Shown: positions 12,101 to 22,480 of the stretch, piece after piece
Numbering within the stretch: the first letter of the stretch is position 1
Layout of the letters: every line of letters starts with the position of its first letter
From: Caulochytrium protostelioides
Taxonomy: Eukaryota > Chytridiomycota > Caulochytriomycetes > Caulochytriales > Caulochytriaceae
Direction: 5' to 3'
Length of the DNA stretch: 64,000 nt
NCBI GenBank assembly: GCA_003615045.1
Contig: ML014217.1
Location: 1 to 64,000 of the forward strand
Made by a program: the position numbers and the translations under genes
The notes under the pieces: model-generated
Database searches by the model: none
Seen by the model: only the letters and a program-made list of their open reading frames with translations
Told to the model about the DNA's origin: nothing

Positions 12101-15100
12101 TGTTCCCGACCTTCGCCAAGCGCGAGGTCCGCCGCGGCGTGGCCAACCTGCTGCTCGAAGTGAGCGAACTCTATGCGATCGAGAATGCCGCGTTCATGGT
12201 GGAGGCCGACGAGGAGGCGCCGTGGCTTGATGCGCAGGGCAACATCGCGCATGCGCTCACGATGCCCGACGAGCACGACGAAAAGAGCAACGGCTTCTCG
12301 CGTCGTGGTGATGGTCTTGGCAAGGGTTCCCCCCCTGACACCCATCTCCCGCGCCGCAAGGGAGCCCGCGGGCCCCGACGGGCCCGGCATCGCCGCTCCT
12401 TGTCCACCTCCTCGTCGTCCACCTCGCCGGGCAGCGGGGCGCCCCTGGATGTGATTCGGCCCGACACCAATCACCCGCCGCACCTGCCGAGGCCGCATGC
12501 CTCTCGCCCTACCGCAGGCAGCAGCCACACGAGCGGGACGCCAGACTCCAGCCAGTTCTCCGAGATGCTGACGCACACGGCGCCCGTATGGCGGCCGGGC
12601 ATTGATACGGCGCACACCACAGCACGGCGCTTGCACCGCTCTCCGGACGCAATGCGCGTCGGCCACGGCGACCACGACCGCCATGACGACCGCCACCACG
12701 ACGATCCGGGGCAGACGCCGCCGTCGCCGCGGCGCGTTTACGACCGCCCGTCGCCGCGCGACGCGCACCGAGGCGCGCCGCCCTCGGCCGCCATTACAGT
12801 CCCGCGGCGTCGCTCCCGTCGCAGCCACGGCGACGCGGCGTCCGGCGGCGGCCTGTCGGCCGGCACATCGGCGACGCCGCCCTCTGCGCCGGCACCGGGG
12901 GCCCCCATGCTCGCTGACCTCGGGACCTCGCGGCCGTCGGCGCCGGCGGGGTCGTCGTCATCGGGTCCGCCGGTGACGCCGGCCACGCTGCGCCGCACCC
13001 CGAGCCGTCGCAAATCTCACCGCGGCCTCTCCCATGTCGGGAGCTGGTTTGAGGTTGTCACGCCCACGACGCGCCTGTCGCGGCCCGGCCATGAGCATGC
13101 CGCAGGGGTGGACGCGGCATCCGCGACGCCGACTGGCGCCGGCATGGGCGCTGCCCACCCGTCGCACCATTACCCGCACCCGCTCCGGCGCCGGCCGAGC
13201 TATATGGCGCCGCACTCGCATCAGCATCCGCATCCGCACCCGCTGCACGACCAACACGACCCAGACGATATTGGGACGCTGCGCCAGCTCGCTCACCAGC
13301 ATGCGCGGCGACACAGCTCGGCGCATGTGCTGGATGCGTCGGCGCAGGAGCCGCTGGCACGGACCCCGAGCCGTCGTGAGGCGGGCGGCGACCTATCGGT
13401 TGGCAGGGGCGGCGCGACGCTGCGGTCGAGCCTCTCGAGCGGCCACGAAGCCGGCACGGCCGCCGCGGCCGCCTCCGGTACCTCACTGCCGGCCATGTCC
13501 TCGATCGCGCGCTGCGAGAGCGGTGCGCGTGGCTTGGGCTCTCTCAGTGTGCTTCCAGAGGACGCTGCATCTTCGCAGCCGTCGCCGCTGTCGCTTCTGA
13601 CGTCGCAGCAGCGCGGCGCGGCGGCGCGCGCGGGCACGCGGCGGCGCGAACCCGTGTCATCGCCGCCGGACGGCAAGCACGTGGCCTCGCCCGCATCCGA
13701 GCATCCGGCATCGGACTGGAGCGATTTGTCGGATGCTGGCAGCGACGACAGCTACGAGGCGGAGAGCCACGGTGGTCGGACGCCTCGCCGCGGCCCTCCC
13801 GTCGGACAGAGCCTGCCGTTCTGGGACCAGATCGGCTCGGCGAGCCCCGAAGCGGATCTGCTCCTCGTCGAATTCTTGTCGAAGCGGCAGAAGTTGAACC
13901 AGCAGCTGATGGCTTACTACTATGCATGCAGCACGTCGATCATGCGCCTCACCACGCTGCTCAACCAGTGCAAGTATGAGCCGGACATCGACGCGCCATT
14001 CAGCGATGTCCGGTACCGCGGCCTGCTGCAGAAGCTCCAGCAGATGGTCGATCTCGTGGGGACGCTGCGCGACGCCGTGCACGGCCACCCGTCCGTCGTG
14101 CTGCTGCATCTCATGCACCAGTTCACAGCCTCGCGGCACGAAGTTGTCGCCGACGTGATTAGCACCTGCATCACCTTTTCGAGCACGCTTCACAACTCCA
14201 TCTCGCTGCCATCGGTGATGCCACCGCTTCGCTCGACCTTTTTCCATCACTCGAAATCGATCCAGGAAGTGACCTTGACTCAGGAGACGCACGCCGAGCC
14301 CATCCAGTACTGCTACCTCTATAGCTACCACATCTGCACGGCCAAGATCATCGATCTGGTCGAGCGCATGGCGGAGGACGTGATGGCCATCTTCGGCCGC
14401 CGAGCGCTGCGCCTGGACTTGCAGCACGACTTGCGCGCTTACCGCGACCTGATCACGGCCCTCTTCCCAGCATCGCCCGTCACGCCCTCCCGCTCTTCCG
14501 CGTCGCCCTTCAGCGACCGACCGCACGCCCATGGCCACGATGCGGACAAGGCGAGAGACATGGACATGGACGGCCTCGCGGATGCCCGGTCCCTCCGCTC
14601 CTCCGCCGCGCTGTCGCGCCAGGCTTCAGGATCGCTGCACTGCGGTGCCTCGAGCTACTACTATACCCCGGGCACGGCGGCGGGGCCCGCCGTCGCCTTC
14701 ACGCACCGGCGGCCCTCGCAGCACGAAGTCAACATGGCACTCGCGAATCAGCAGATCGAGCGCCAGGTCGGCATGATGGCGGCGACGTCCGAGCACCGCG
14801 CGCGGCTTGCCGACACCGTGCATACCGGCACCTCACACATCATGACCGACGAAACGGCGCCCGCGCCCCGCAATCCCTTTCCGGGGCTCGCGCCTCGCGC
14901 CAAGCACTCGATGGCCCGCGGCTTCAAGCGGTGGATTCATGAGCGCCGTCGTCGTCGCGACGGCCGCCACCGCGACCATGATCACGACCACCACCACGAC
15001 CACGACTACGGCCAGGGCCATGATGACGGTTACGGCGACTATAGCAGCCGCGTCGAGGCTCCCGGCGAACTCGGTGATGCCTCGCCGAACGCGCCTCCGA

Positions 15101-15411
15101 CGCCGACGAGCTACCGTCCGCCGGCGATATCAGCGACGGCGATGGCGCGCCGCCGCCGCGACAGTGTCCATCTCGGGGGCACCGGCGCCGGCACCCCCGC
15201 CGGCACGGAAGGGTCGAGGATGCTGGATGCCGGGGCCGCGAATCGCTCGGCGCGGTCGGCGATCGAGATGGCGCGCCGGGACCGCGAGCGGCAGAACGAG
15301 CAGGACAACCAGGACACGCTGCAGCAAGCCTCACGGCTCATGATGGCCGTGACGACGCAGTCGGGTCTGATCCCACCGGCGCAACGCTCCCATTCCACAA
15401 CGAGCCGATAA
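8599..15411 (+). CDS. Giant FUSC/ArAE-type membrane protein (BRE4-like)
   Basis: This 2270-codon frame has no intron that I can see. Residues 1-178 are Pro/Ala/Ser-rich and end in a long proline run; the conserved part may start at Met179 (9133, MAQYPQTD). Two hydrophobic bundles are visible, at about 235-415 and about 1005-1175. This is the two-halved arrangement of fusaric-acid-resistance-like/aromatic acid exporter proteins and of yeast Bre4. Between and after them lie cytosolic regions, then a conserved helical segment at about 1750-1970 resembling the DUF2421-type C-terminal domain. The linkers are disordered, with many Ser-Pro, His and Arg tracts. Typical relatives are 1000-1300 residues; the excess here is linker. 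Known for the family: predicted export of aromatic or organic acids, and brefeldin-A sensitivity in yeast. The actual substrate is unknown. It converges on the next gene 180 bp away. Confidence 0.87.
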
Positions 15412-15590
15412 ATGGTGTGCCTCTGTCATCAACTGTCGTGGAAGCACAGCAGAAAAAAAAAGGGGGGAAGAGATCTATATAAATAACGGATGACCCATGT
15501 TTCCTGCTGCTCTCGCAACACAAAGTGTTATGGAATCATCCCATGCAGAGAGCCGAATAAGATGGAATGCAGGCACCAACGCAGAAGAAA
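15412..15590. terminator. Shared 3' region between two convergent genes
   Basis: The 179 bp separate the stop codons of two convergent frames. They hold an A-run (15452-15461) and an AT-rich block (15474-15486, TATATAAATAA) in otherwise GC-rich DNA. These are plausible 3'-end signals for both transcripts. No exact termini can be read. Confidence 0.35.
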
Positions 15591-18500
15591 TCAGAGCGCG
15601 CCGCCGAGCATCGGAGAACCGGGGAGCGCGGGCGACGACACGGGCGGCGGGACGGCGCGCCGCGGCGGGGCCACCACGACGCGACCGTCGCAAGTCACGG
15701 ACGCGAACGGGCGAAGCATTACGTGAATCGCCCGCTCGCCGCTGCCTGCCGGGTCCTGCGGAGAGGGTCGCGACGGCCGCAGCGACGCCGGCGCGCCCTT
15801 GTGCGACATCGAGAGGCCGCCGCCGCAGGGCACCGGCGTTTTTTGGGGGGATCCAGGCGCCGGTCCCGATGCCGCTGCCGAGACCGATGCCGCCGCCGTG
15901 GCGACCACGAGGCCCGCCACCATGGCGGCCATCCCGTCGCTGGCCAGTCCTGCCGCCGACGATCCGACCGCCGTGGCGAAGCCCCAATCGGTGTCGGGCG
16001 GCGGCGGCGCGTGATGGAGCGACCACGGGCGCCGGTGAGGCGCGGCGGCGGCGGCAGTGCCGCGGGCGCCGGTGACGGACGCCCGCGTTTCCCAGCGGCA
16101 GGACGTCGCGGCTGACGCGTCCGAGGCCATCCAATCGGTGGGCACCGACGGCGACGGTGAGAGCGAGCGCGCCAGCGGGGGGTCGTGGGAGCCGCGGCGC
16201 GGCGGCGGGATCGGGTCGATGTCGCGCGCCTCTGGCGGGTCGTTGAGGAGCGTCTCGGCCGACGTCTTGGAGGGCAGGCGGCTGGTGGCGGTGCGCGGCG
16301 CCGGCCGGCCCCGCCGTTCGGACGGCATGGGCGGTGCCGGCAGCAGCGGCGCGGGCGGGATGTTCCAGTGGGAGGCGCGGCGCGGCATGGCGGTCGCGAC
16401 CTCGGCCGGCGCAGCGGTCGCATCGGTCTCGGCAGCGGTGGTGAGATTGGGGAGCGACACATACTTGGTCAGGAGCGGCGCGGCGGGGGCGTCGGCCGCC
16501 GACGGGTCCCAGTGCGGGTGCGGCGCCGCCCGAGACCGCCGCTTCCCGATGCCGCTCCAGCGCGGCGGCAGCGTCGGGGCTGCGGTCGGCGTGGGCGCCA
16601 GCGTCGTCATCGTGACGCCCGTGATGGACGAAGCATTGACGCTGGTCCGCGACACGCGCTCTCGCACCCCGCCCCGGGCCGCCGCCGCGGTCGCGTCAAG
16701 CGCCGAGGCCGTCGCGTCCGCACCGACGGGGGTCCCGAGCGACGTGGTCCGGGGCCGGATGGCCGGCGGGCGCCGCGGGACGGACGTCGCCGCCGACGCT
16801 AACATGAACGATGGCGGCGCCGGATCGGAAGCTGCGGCGACGGCGCGCGGCGGCGACGCGGCACTGACCTCGCGCACGGGAGCCGGCACGGCGCCAGAAG
16901 GCAACGGCGGGAGCGGGGGCCGCGGCATCGGATAGGGCATGGGCCCCCGCCGGGACGGCGCCATCGTGAGGCCCGGGGCGGCCGTCGCGCCGACGGAAGC
17001 GGCGATCCGTGTCACTGGGCTCGACCAAGCCGCCTCGGCGCGCTCGATGAGTGATGAGCGCCGGGTGGAGACCTGGGAGACGGAGTCGTCAGGCGCGAGC
17101 GAGTCGCTCGAAGCGGCGGATGCCCAATCATCCTCATCGCTGATGTCAGGGTCTGCCGTATGCCGGGCAGCGTCGTGAGACCAGGGGGACACCCACGACA
17201 AGGGCGGCGGTGACGGCGACGACGGCGACCGCGGCGGAGAAGCGGTTCTGCTCGGCGGTCCGGCGAAATGCATTTCATGGGTATCGAGGCCGGTCAGCGT
17301 CGAGCAACGTCGCGATGTCGAGGGGCACTGCAGCCGACCCGCGGCGGAACGGCCGCCGGATGTGGCGCCGGCAGCGCTCCCATAGCTTGGAACCGGGAGG
17401 CGGCCGGCCCGCGATGCCGCAAGCACGAGGGTCCCTGCGGACCTGGAAGCTGCACGCAGCGTCGCGGTGCACGGCGTTCCTGGCGTGGGCGCGACCGGGC
17501 TCGGTGCCAGCGGATACGCCGCCTCGCTGCCCCAGGGCGACACGGGCACTGTGATGTCGACGGCGCCGTGCTGCACCGCCGTGGGATGGTGCACGTGGCG
17601 CGCGGGCACGTGGCGCGACAGAGGATCGCCAGGGGCCCCGTGGCGTGGCCTCGACGCATCCAGCGGGCGGCCCGGAAGACCCGCATCGTCCTCCGGATCG
17701 GCGCGCCAACGATGCCGATGCGTTTCGGCCGCCGTCCATGGGGCCTGCGACGGGGGCGGAGACGACGGCGGCGACGACGGCGGCGTCGGCTCACCGGACA
17801 AATCGTGCCGGCATGGCGTCTCGGACATCGGGGTCGGGCAGCTTGCGAGCGTCATGGTGCGCGGCGTGCCCGCACGCGTCGCGCGCATCACCGCATCAGC
17901 CACGTCGCCGTCATCGCCATCGTCGCCATCATTGCTACCGCCACCATTGTCGGCATCGTCATCGTCACTCATCGCATCGCAGAGAGCCTGGATCATCTGA
18001 TCCCGCTCAGTCGCGCTCGGCTGATTCAGCACGTGTTCCGTCGTGCCGCTTATGGCGAGGATGCCCGCCGTCGCGTCGGGGCCTGCTGCGGGAAGGAGAC
18101 GCGGCGCGGCGACCGGCGCCGAGCCCGTCTCACCAAGGCGGAATGACGGCAGCGGCGGCATGCTCATCGGGCCGGGCGGCTGGCAGACCAGCGCGTGCGG
18201 AATCGCGTTCCGGCGGGGCCGCCCCGCTGCCGCGCACGCTTCCGCACGGTTCGTGGCGGCGGCGACGGCCGTGGTGGGGGTGGCGGTGGTGGCGGCCACG
18301 GGCTCGACCAGGCCGTCGATGATGGGGGTGGTCGGATACGACGAGGGCCGAGGCGAGGAAGCGATGGCCACGGAGGTCGTGGACCCTGTCGGCGTTTGGA
18401 TCCGCGTGCGCCGCGGGATATCCGGCCGGCGCGCAAGGACAGTCGCCACGACCGCGTCCGAGGCGGCGGGTGGCGCTGCGGGCGAGGGCATGAGCGTGGA

Positions 18501-19046
18501 CGTGGACGAGAGGGCCAACGCGGGCGCGGCGGCGGGCGGCGCGGCGGCGGGCGACCGGCGCAGCGGGAACGACGACAGCGGCGAGCCCCGCGCGAGCGCT
18601 GGACGATGTGCGGCCAGACGCGCCCACCACCGTGCGGCGGTCCGCTCCTGGGGTGGGTCTGGCGGCTCATGCAACGGATCCGACCGTCGCAGCGGCGGCC
18701 GCGCCGGCGTCGGCGACGATGGCGCAGCGGCGGCCATGGGCGCCTGCGCGGCGCGGATCAGATCGGCGGTGCCTTCGGCGGCCTGGACGCGCGCCACGAG
18801 GGCACTCAAGCTCTGTTTCTTGCACGGCGTCGACACCGCGGGTTTCTCCGGCGCGCTTGGGGGCCGCGGAGCCTGGCCATCGCCGTTGCCGGCGGCTGGG
18901 GGGTCCTCCGGTCGAGGCGCGACGTCCGCCACGGCCGACGGGCGATCCCGGGGCGGCGACGGGAGCGGCCGGGACGGCTGATCTCGGCGCGGGCCGAGCC
19001 ATGGCGCCCGCATTCGCCGCGCACGCACGATCCGGGAAGCGGGCAA
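15591..19046 (-). CDS. Long intrinsically disordered protein, function unknown
   Basis: This 1151-codon open frame is rich in Ala, Pro, Ser and Thr. I recognise no enzyme or fold. Signs that it is real: many basophilic phosphosite-like motifs ([12 protein letters not shown]), Ser-Pro and Thr-Pro repeats, an acidic Asp/Gly/Asn block near residues 350-375, a second acidic block (SDEDDWASA) near 630, and a patch LLTKYVSLPNL near 860. The composition resembles disordered scaffold or cell-polarity proteins rather than out-of-phase GC-rich sequence. One weak hydrophobic stretch near residue 1050 (MAAMVAGLVVA) could be a membrane helix. It lies 3'-to-3' with the ArAE gene. Because this genome makes long chance frames, existence is moderately likely and function is unassigned. 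Confidence 0.5.
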   Translation of the reverse strand: MPASRIVRARRMRAPWLGPRRDQPSRPLPSPPRDRPSAVADVAPRPEDPPAAGNGDGQAPRPPSAPEKPAVSTPCKKQSLSALVARVQAAEGTADLIRAAQAPMAAAAPSSPTPARPPLRRSDPLHEPPDPPQERTAARWWARLAAHRPALARGSPLSSFPLRRSPAAAPPAAAPALALSSTSTLMPSPAAPPAASDAVVATVLARRPDIPRRTRIQTPTGSTTSVAIASSPRPSSYPTTPIIDGLVEPVAATTATPTTAVAAATNRAEACAAAGRPRRNAIPHALVCQPPGPMSMPPLPSFRLGETGSAPVAAPRLLPAAGPDATAGILAISGTTEHVLNQPSATERDQMIQALCDAMSDDDDADNGGGSNDGDDGDDGDVADAVMRATRAGTPRTMTLASCPTPMSETPCRHDLSGEPTPPSSPPSSPPPSQAPWTAAETHRHRWRADPEDDAGLPGRPLDASRPRHGAPGDPLSRHVPARHVHHPTAVQHGAVDITVPVSPWGSEAAYPLAPSPVAPTPGTPCTATLRAASRSAGTLVLAASRAGRLPVPSYGSAAGATSGGRSAAGRLQCPSTSRRCSTLTGLDTHEMHFAGPPSRTASPPRSPSSPSPPPLSWVSPWSHDAARHTADPDISDEDDWASAASSDSLAPDDSVSQVSTRRSSLIERAEAAWSSPVTRIAASVGATAAPGLTMAPSRRGPMPYPMPRPPLPPLPSGAVPAPVREVSAASPPRAVAAASDPAPPSFMLASAATSVPRRPPAIRPRTTSLGTPVGADATASALDATAAAARGGVRERVSRTSVNASSITGVTMTTLAPTPTAAPTLPPRWSGIGKRRSRAAPHPHWDPSAADAPAAPLLTKYVSLPNLTTAAETDATAAPAEVATAMPRRASHWNIPPAPLLPAPPMPSERRGRPAPRTATSRLPSKTSAETLLNDPPEARDIDPIPPPRRGSHDPPLARSLSPSPSVPTDWMASDASAATSCRWETRASVTGARGTAAAAAPHRRPWSLHHAPPPPDTDWGFATAVGSSAAGLASDGMAAMVAGLVVATAAASVSAAASGPAPGSPQKTPVPCGGGLSMSHKGAPASLRPSRPSPQDPAGSGERAIHVMLRPFASVTCDGRVVVAPPRRAVPPPVSSPALPGSPMLGGAL

Positions 19047-20353
19047 GTCAGCGTCAGGATCAGCGGCAGCAGCGGCAGCAGCGGCAGCAGCGGCAGCAGC
19101 GGCAGCAGTGGCAGCAGTGGCACCGGCAGCGGCAGTGGCAGCAGCGTCAACGGGGCGGCGTGAGTGCCGGCGGCGGCGGTGCGCCGCAGCGTCGAGTGGC
19201 CGCGGTGTCAGCGTCGGAACAGGAGGGAGGCCACCAACAAGGACGGGGCGGTGGCCGAAGTGCGGCGGCAGGCAGGGGTCGCGTCGTGGTGGAGGACGGC
19301 GGGGGCGCCGATGGCAGCATGCCTTGGACCATGCCGGACGGAGCAGGAGCGGGTCCGACGCCGCGTCACCGACCGCGGCGTCGGATCGCGGCGGCCGCGG
19401 CTCGGCGCACCAACAAGGCCGCGCGGGCCGAGGGTATGGATGCGGCTGGATGCGTCTGGATGCGGATGCGGACGATGTGTGCGCAGGAGTCGCGTGCTGC
19501 GCCGCTTGGCCAACCGATCAACGAGCGCCGGCCGTCCGCCACGCGCACGGGCCGAGGGCCGGGGCCCGGCGAAGAGCGCGCGCACGGCCAGAGGCCGGCA
19601 ACTCGTGGCACGCCGCCGCCGTCGCGTCGCGGCACCGCGGCGCCGCAAAGGAACGAAGGAAACGCCATCTGTGACGCGAAGCCCCGCTCGACTCGTAAAG
19701 GCTAAAGTGAACCCGGGAGGCGGGGCGGCGACACGAGCCTTCGGACGCCAGCCAGTTGCGACGCCAGCCAGCTGCGACACGGCCGGGGCGGCACGCCGCG
19801 TCTGCGTGGGGGTCAGCCTTCCGAGCATCCTTCCGAGCGCTAGTTTAACGGGTGCCGTCGGACTCGCGGTCGTGGGTCTTCCTGTCTACCGCGCCGCTTC
19901 CTGTGGCATCCCATAACAGAGAGACCGCAGCATCTCGCGTCATACCTGTCATGCAATACGCACTGGATGGCTCGTACCCGATCGGGGGGACCCCTGTCCG
20001 ACCCGTGGATGCTTGATGTCAGCGACGCGATCACCACCATGGACCATGGACCACGGACGCGATGAACCATACATGCTGATGCACCACATCCTACCCGTGA
20101 CCCGCAGAGTTCCCCCGTGTCAGGGTCCCTGGCTAAGCGGGTCTTCTGAAGAGGGTGTTCGCTCAGCAGAAGACGATCGCGCCACTGCCGTCGACTGAAC
20201 ATCCCCCAACCCTAGGGATCACGCTCGGTGACTTGATGCCGTCCGAACATCTGAAACCAAATTACACATTGGCACACATATAAAAAACAGAAGGCAGAGA
20301 GCGGATGGAGGACAGCAGAAAAAGGCATCGAAGCTGGGGCTTTTGAGGTTCTC
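19047..20353. other. Intergenic region without a supportable gene
   Basis: This region separates the presumed 5' end of the disordered frame from the 3' end of the acyl-CoA synthetase. Apart from the 9-bp repeat it has an Ala/Arg-coding but domain-free GC-rich stretch to about 19.7 kb. GC content then drops, and I see nothing else. Confidence 0.55.
19065..19118. repeat. 9-bp tandem repeat GGCAGCAGC, 6 units
   Basis: Six 9-bp units run head to tail, the last two ending in T, followed by decayed units to about 19145. The repeat begins 19 bp upstream of the start codon of the disordered frame, so it would lie in that transcript's 5' leader. Confidence 0.8.
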
Positions 20354-22480
20354 CTACTGCTTCTTCTTGCCATAGGCCTTGTTGATCTCGGCCTGGTAGT
20401 GCTCGACAACATCGCGCCGCTTGATCTTCTGCGTCGCGGTCAGCATCCCGTTCTCAATGTTCCATTCGTCGATGGTGAGAATGAGCTTTTGCGGGATCTC
20501 TGCGGGCTTGAGGTCGGCTTTCTTGGCGACTTGGCGGACCTCGGCCAGCACCGTGCTGACAATCTTGGGGTGCGTGCACAGCGCTTTGCCGTCCTCCGGA
20601 TTCACGCCATGCTCCTCGCCCAGCTTGTGCAGTAGCTGCGGCGAGGTCATCATGATCATCACGAGGAACGCTTCCTCCGAGTCGCCATAGACACACACGT
20701 GCAGCGCGTAGTGGCTGCCCTTAAACACGCTCTCCAGCTTCTCGAGCGCGACATACTCGCCGTTGGAAAGCTTCACCAGGTTTTTCTTGCGGTCGATGAT
20801 GCTCAGCTGGCCATCGGGCTGCCACTCGCCGATGTCGCCAGTCATCAGCCAGCCGTCCTCGGTCATCGTCTCGCGCGTCAACTCCGGCTGCAGGTAATAA
20901 GAGTCCATCAGGTGCGGGCCGCGAACAAGCACTTCGCCCTGCGGGTTCGGGCTGTTCGTCGTCTTGTACTGCGTGTCCGCGACGTCCATCAGCTTGATCT
21001 CGACGCAGCCGACCGGCGGGCCGACCGAGCCCGCGGCGATCGTGCCAATCGGCTCTTGGACCGCGATGATCCCGTTGGTCTCCGTCATACCGTAGCCCTG
21101 CACGATCGGGCACAGCACGGCCTGCAGGAAGCGGTGCGACTCGCGCGCCAGCGGCGCGCCCCCGGAGAGCGCAAAGCTCAGCCGGCCGCCCGTCTGGGCA
21201 GCGATGGGCGCAAACACGGTCTTGTTCAACCACTGCGACGGCAAGTGCCACTCCACCAGCAGCTGCTTCAGATGCACCGCGCCCCAGAACAGTTTCTGCT
21301 TGAGGGGGCTCTGCTGGCTGACCTTCGCGATCACGCCCTTGCGGATCGAGTCCCAGACCGCTGGGACGCCGGTCATCCACGTCGGCGCCAGCTCGCGCAT
21401 GTCGCCCTTGCAGTTGCGCACGGACGTGTCCGTCAGTGTGCGCACCGAGCCGTACCCGAGCGGGATGCCCTGGAAGATGGCAAACTGCTCTACCATGAAC
21501 TCTAGGATGTGCGCGAGCGGCAGATATGCGATCAGCACGACGTCCGGCGTGTAGACGGGGCTCACGAGCGTCTCGGCGCCGCCGCAGCCGGCAACGATGT
21601 TGCGGTGGCGCAGCACCACGCCCTTCGGCGTGCCTGTCGACCCAGAGGTGTACATGATGCAGGCAACGTCGTCGGGCGTCGGCGGCGTGGGCTTGGCCGG
21701 GTGGGCCACACCGAGCGCAATCAGCTCATCGAGATGGATCAGGCGCACATGCGCGTGCTGGGCCTTGATCCGATCCAGGATCGCCGGATCGGCATCGCCG
21801 TCATAGATGATGTTGGCGAGGGTCTTGACGTTGTTGACGACCGTCGGGAACAGGTGCAGCAGATCGGCGTTCGTGTAGACGGTCGTGATTTCACACTGGT
21901 TCAAGGAAAACGAAAGACCGCTCTCGCCGAGCGTGTCGTACGCCGTCGTGATCGTGATGGCCTGGCTAAACGCGCCGTGCGACATCAGCATCCAGTTGCG
22001 CGACGTCGTGGCGAACAGCGTGATCTTGGTGCGGGGCGCTACCCCGAGCTGCAGCAGACCCGCACCGACCTGGTGGGCGCGGTCCGAAAACTCTTTGTAG
22101 GACCACCAGGCATACGGACCGAGCTCCCAGAACTTCCAGGTCTTCTTCTCCGTGGTCTCGACGCCGTCGACCACCTTCTTCACGTCCTTCGTCTCTTCGT
22201 GGATCTTGATAACGGGACGCGCGCCGAAGCCGCGCTTGTTGGCCATGGTGCGGACCGAAAACTGGAGGATGTCATAGAGGGTGCCGACATCGGCACTGGG
22301 GCGGGCGATTAGCGCATTCGGGTGGCGGATGTTGCGGCGGATGGCGCCGCAGTTGCCCGAGGGCGGCGTCACCTCCTTCGAGCGCGGTGGGCCCATCTTG
22401 GCAAGCAGGAGAGCGGATGGGACAACGAAGCCCAAGACAACCCAGCCGACGACGTTGACCACGGACATGATCGCACGCAA
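20354..22480 (-). CDS. Long-chain fatty acid-CoA ligase (Faa1/Faa4-like)
   Basis: This 708-residue AMP-forming enzyme converts a long-chain fatty acid, ATP and CoA to acyl-CoA, AMP and pyrophosphate. Residues 5-27 are a hydrophobic N-terminal anchor, suggesting ER or lipid-droplet membrane attachment. Visible motifs are the P-loop YTSGSTGTPKG (about 276-286), QGYGMTETNG (about 460-469), DGWLMTGDIGEW (about 536-547) and the fatty-acyl-CoA-synthetase signature from about 553 (DGQLSIIDRKKNLVKLSNG). Length and motifs fit the fungal Faa1/Faa4 group (about 700 residues). The C-terminal GYGKKK-type basic tail resembles its relatives. The start at 22480 is immediately followed by Met5, which is equally possible. 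No intron is needed. All signature residues are present, so it looks functional. Confidence 0.95.
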   Translation of the reverse strand: MRAIMSVVNVVGWVVLGFVVPSALLLAKMGPPRSKEVTPPSGNCGAIRRNIRHPNALIARPSADVGTLYDILQFSVRTMANKRGFGARPVIKIHEETKDVKKVVDGVETTEKKTWKFWELGPYAWWSYKEFSDRAHQVGAGLLQLGVAPRTKITLFATTSRNWMLMSHGAFSQAITITTAYDTLGESGLSFSLNQCEITTVYTNADLLHLFPTVVNNVKTLANIIYDGDADPAILDRIKAQHAHVRLIHLDELIALGVAHPAKPTPPTPDDVACIMYTSGSTGTPKGVVLRHRNIVAGCGGAETLVSPVYTPDVVLIAYLPLAHILEFMVEQFAIFQGIPLGYGSVRTLTDTSVRNCKGDMRELAPTWMTGVPAVWDSIRKGVIAKVSQQSPLKQKLFWGAVHLKQLLVEWHLPSQWLNKTVFAPIAAQTGGRLSFALSGGAPLARESHRFLQAVLCPIVQGYGMTETNGIIAVQEPIGTIAAGSVGPPVGCVEIKLMDVADTQYKTTNSPNPQGEVLVRGPHLMDSYYLQPELTRETMTEDGWLMTGDIGEWQPDGQLSIIDRKKNLVKLSNGEYVALEKLESVFKGSHYALHVCVYGDSEEAFLVMIMMTSPQLLHKLGEEHGVNPEDGKALCTHPKIVSTVLAEVRQVAKKADLKPAEIPQKLILTIDEWNIENGMLTATQKIKRRDVVEHYQAEINKAYGKKKQ

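Noticed and set aside
20013-20230. GGGGACCCC-type stretch near 19985-19995 as another Fanzor 3' hairpin
   Set aside because: It lacks the GGGGAACCCC core, the GAGGGCATGG arm and any adjacent RuvC-III-like coding sequence.
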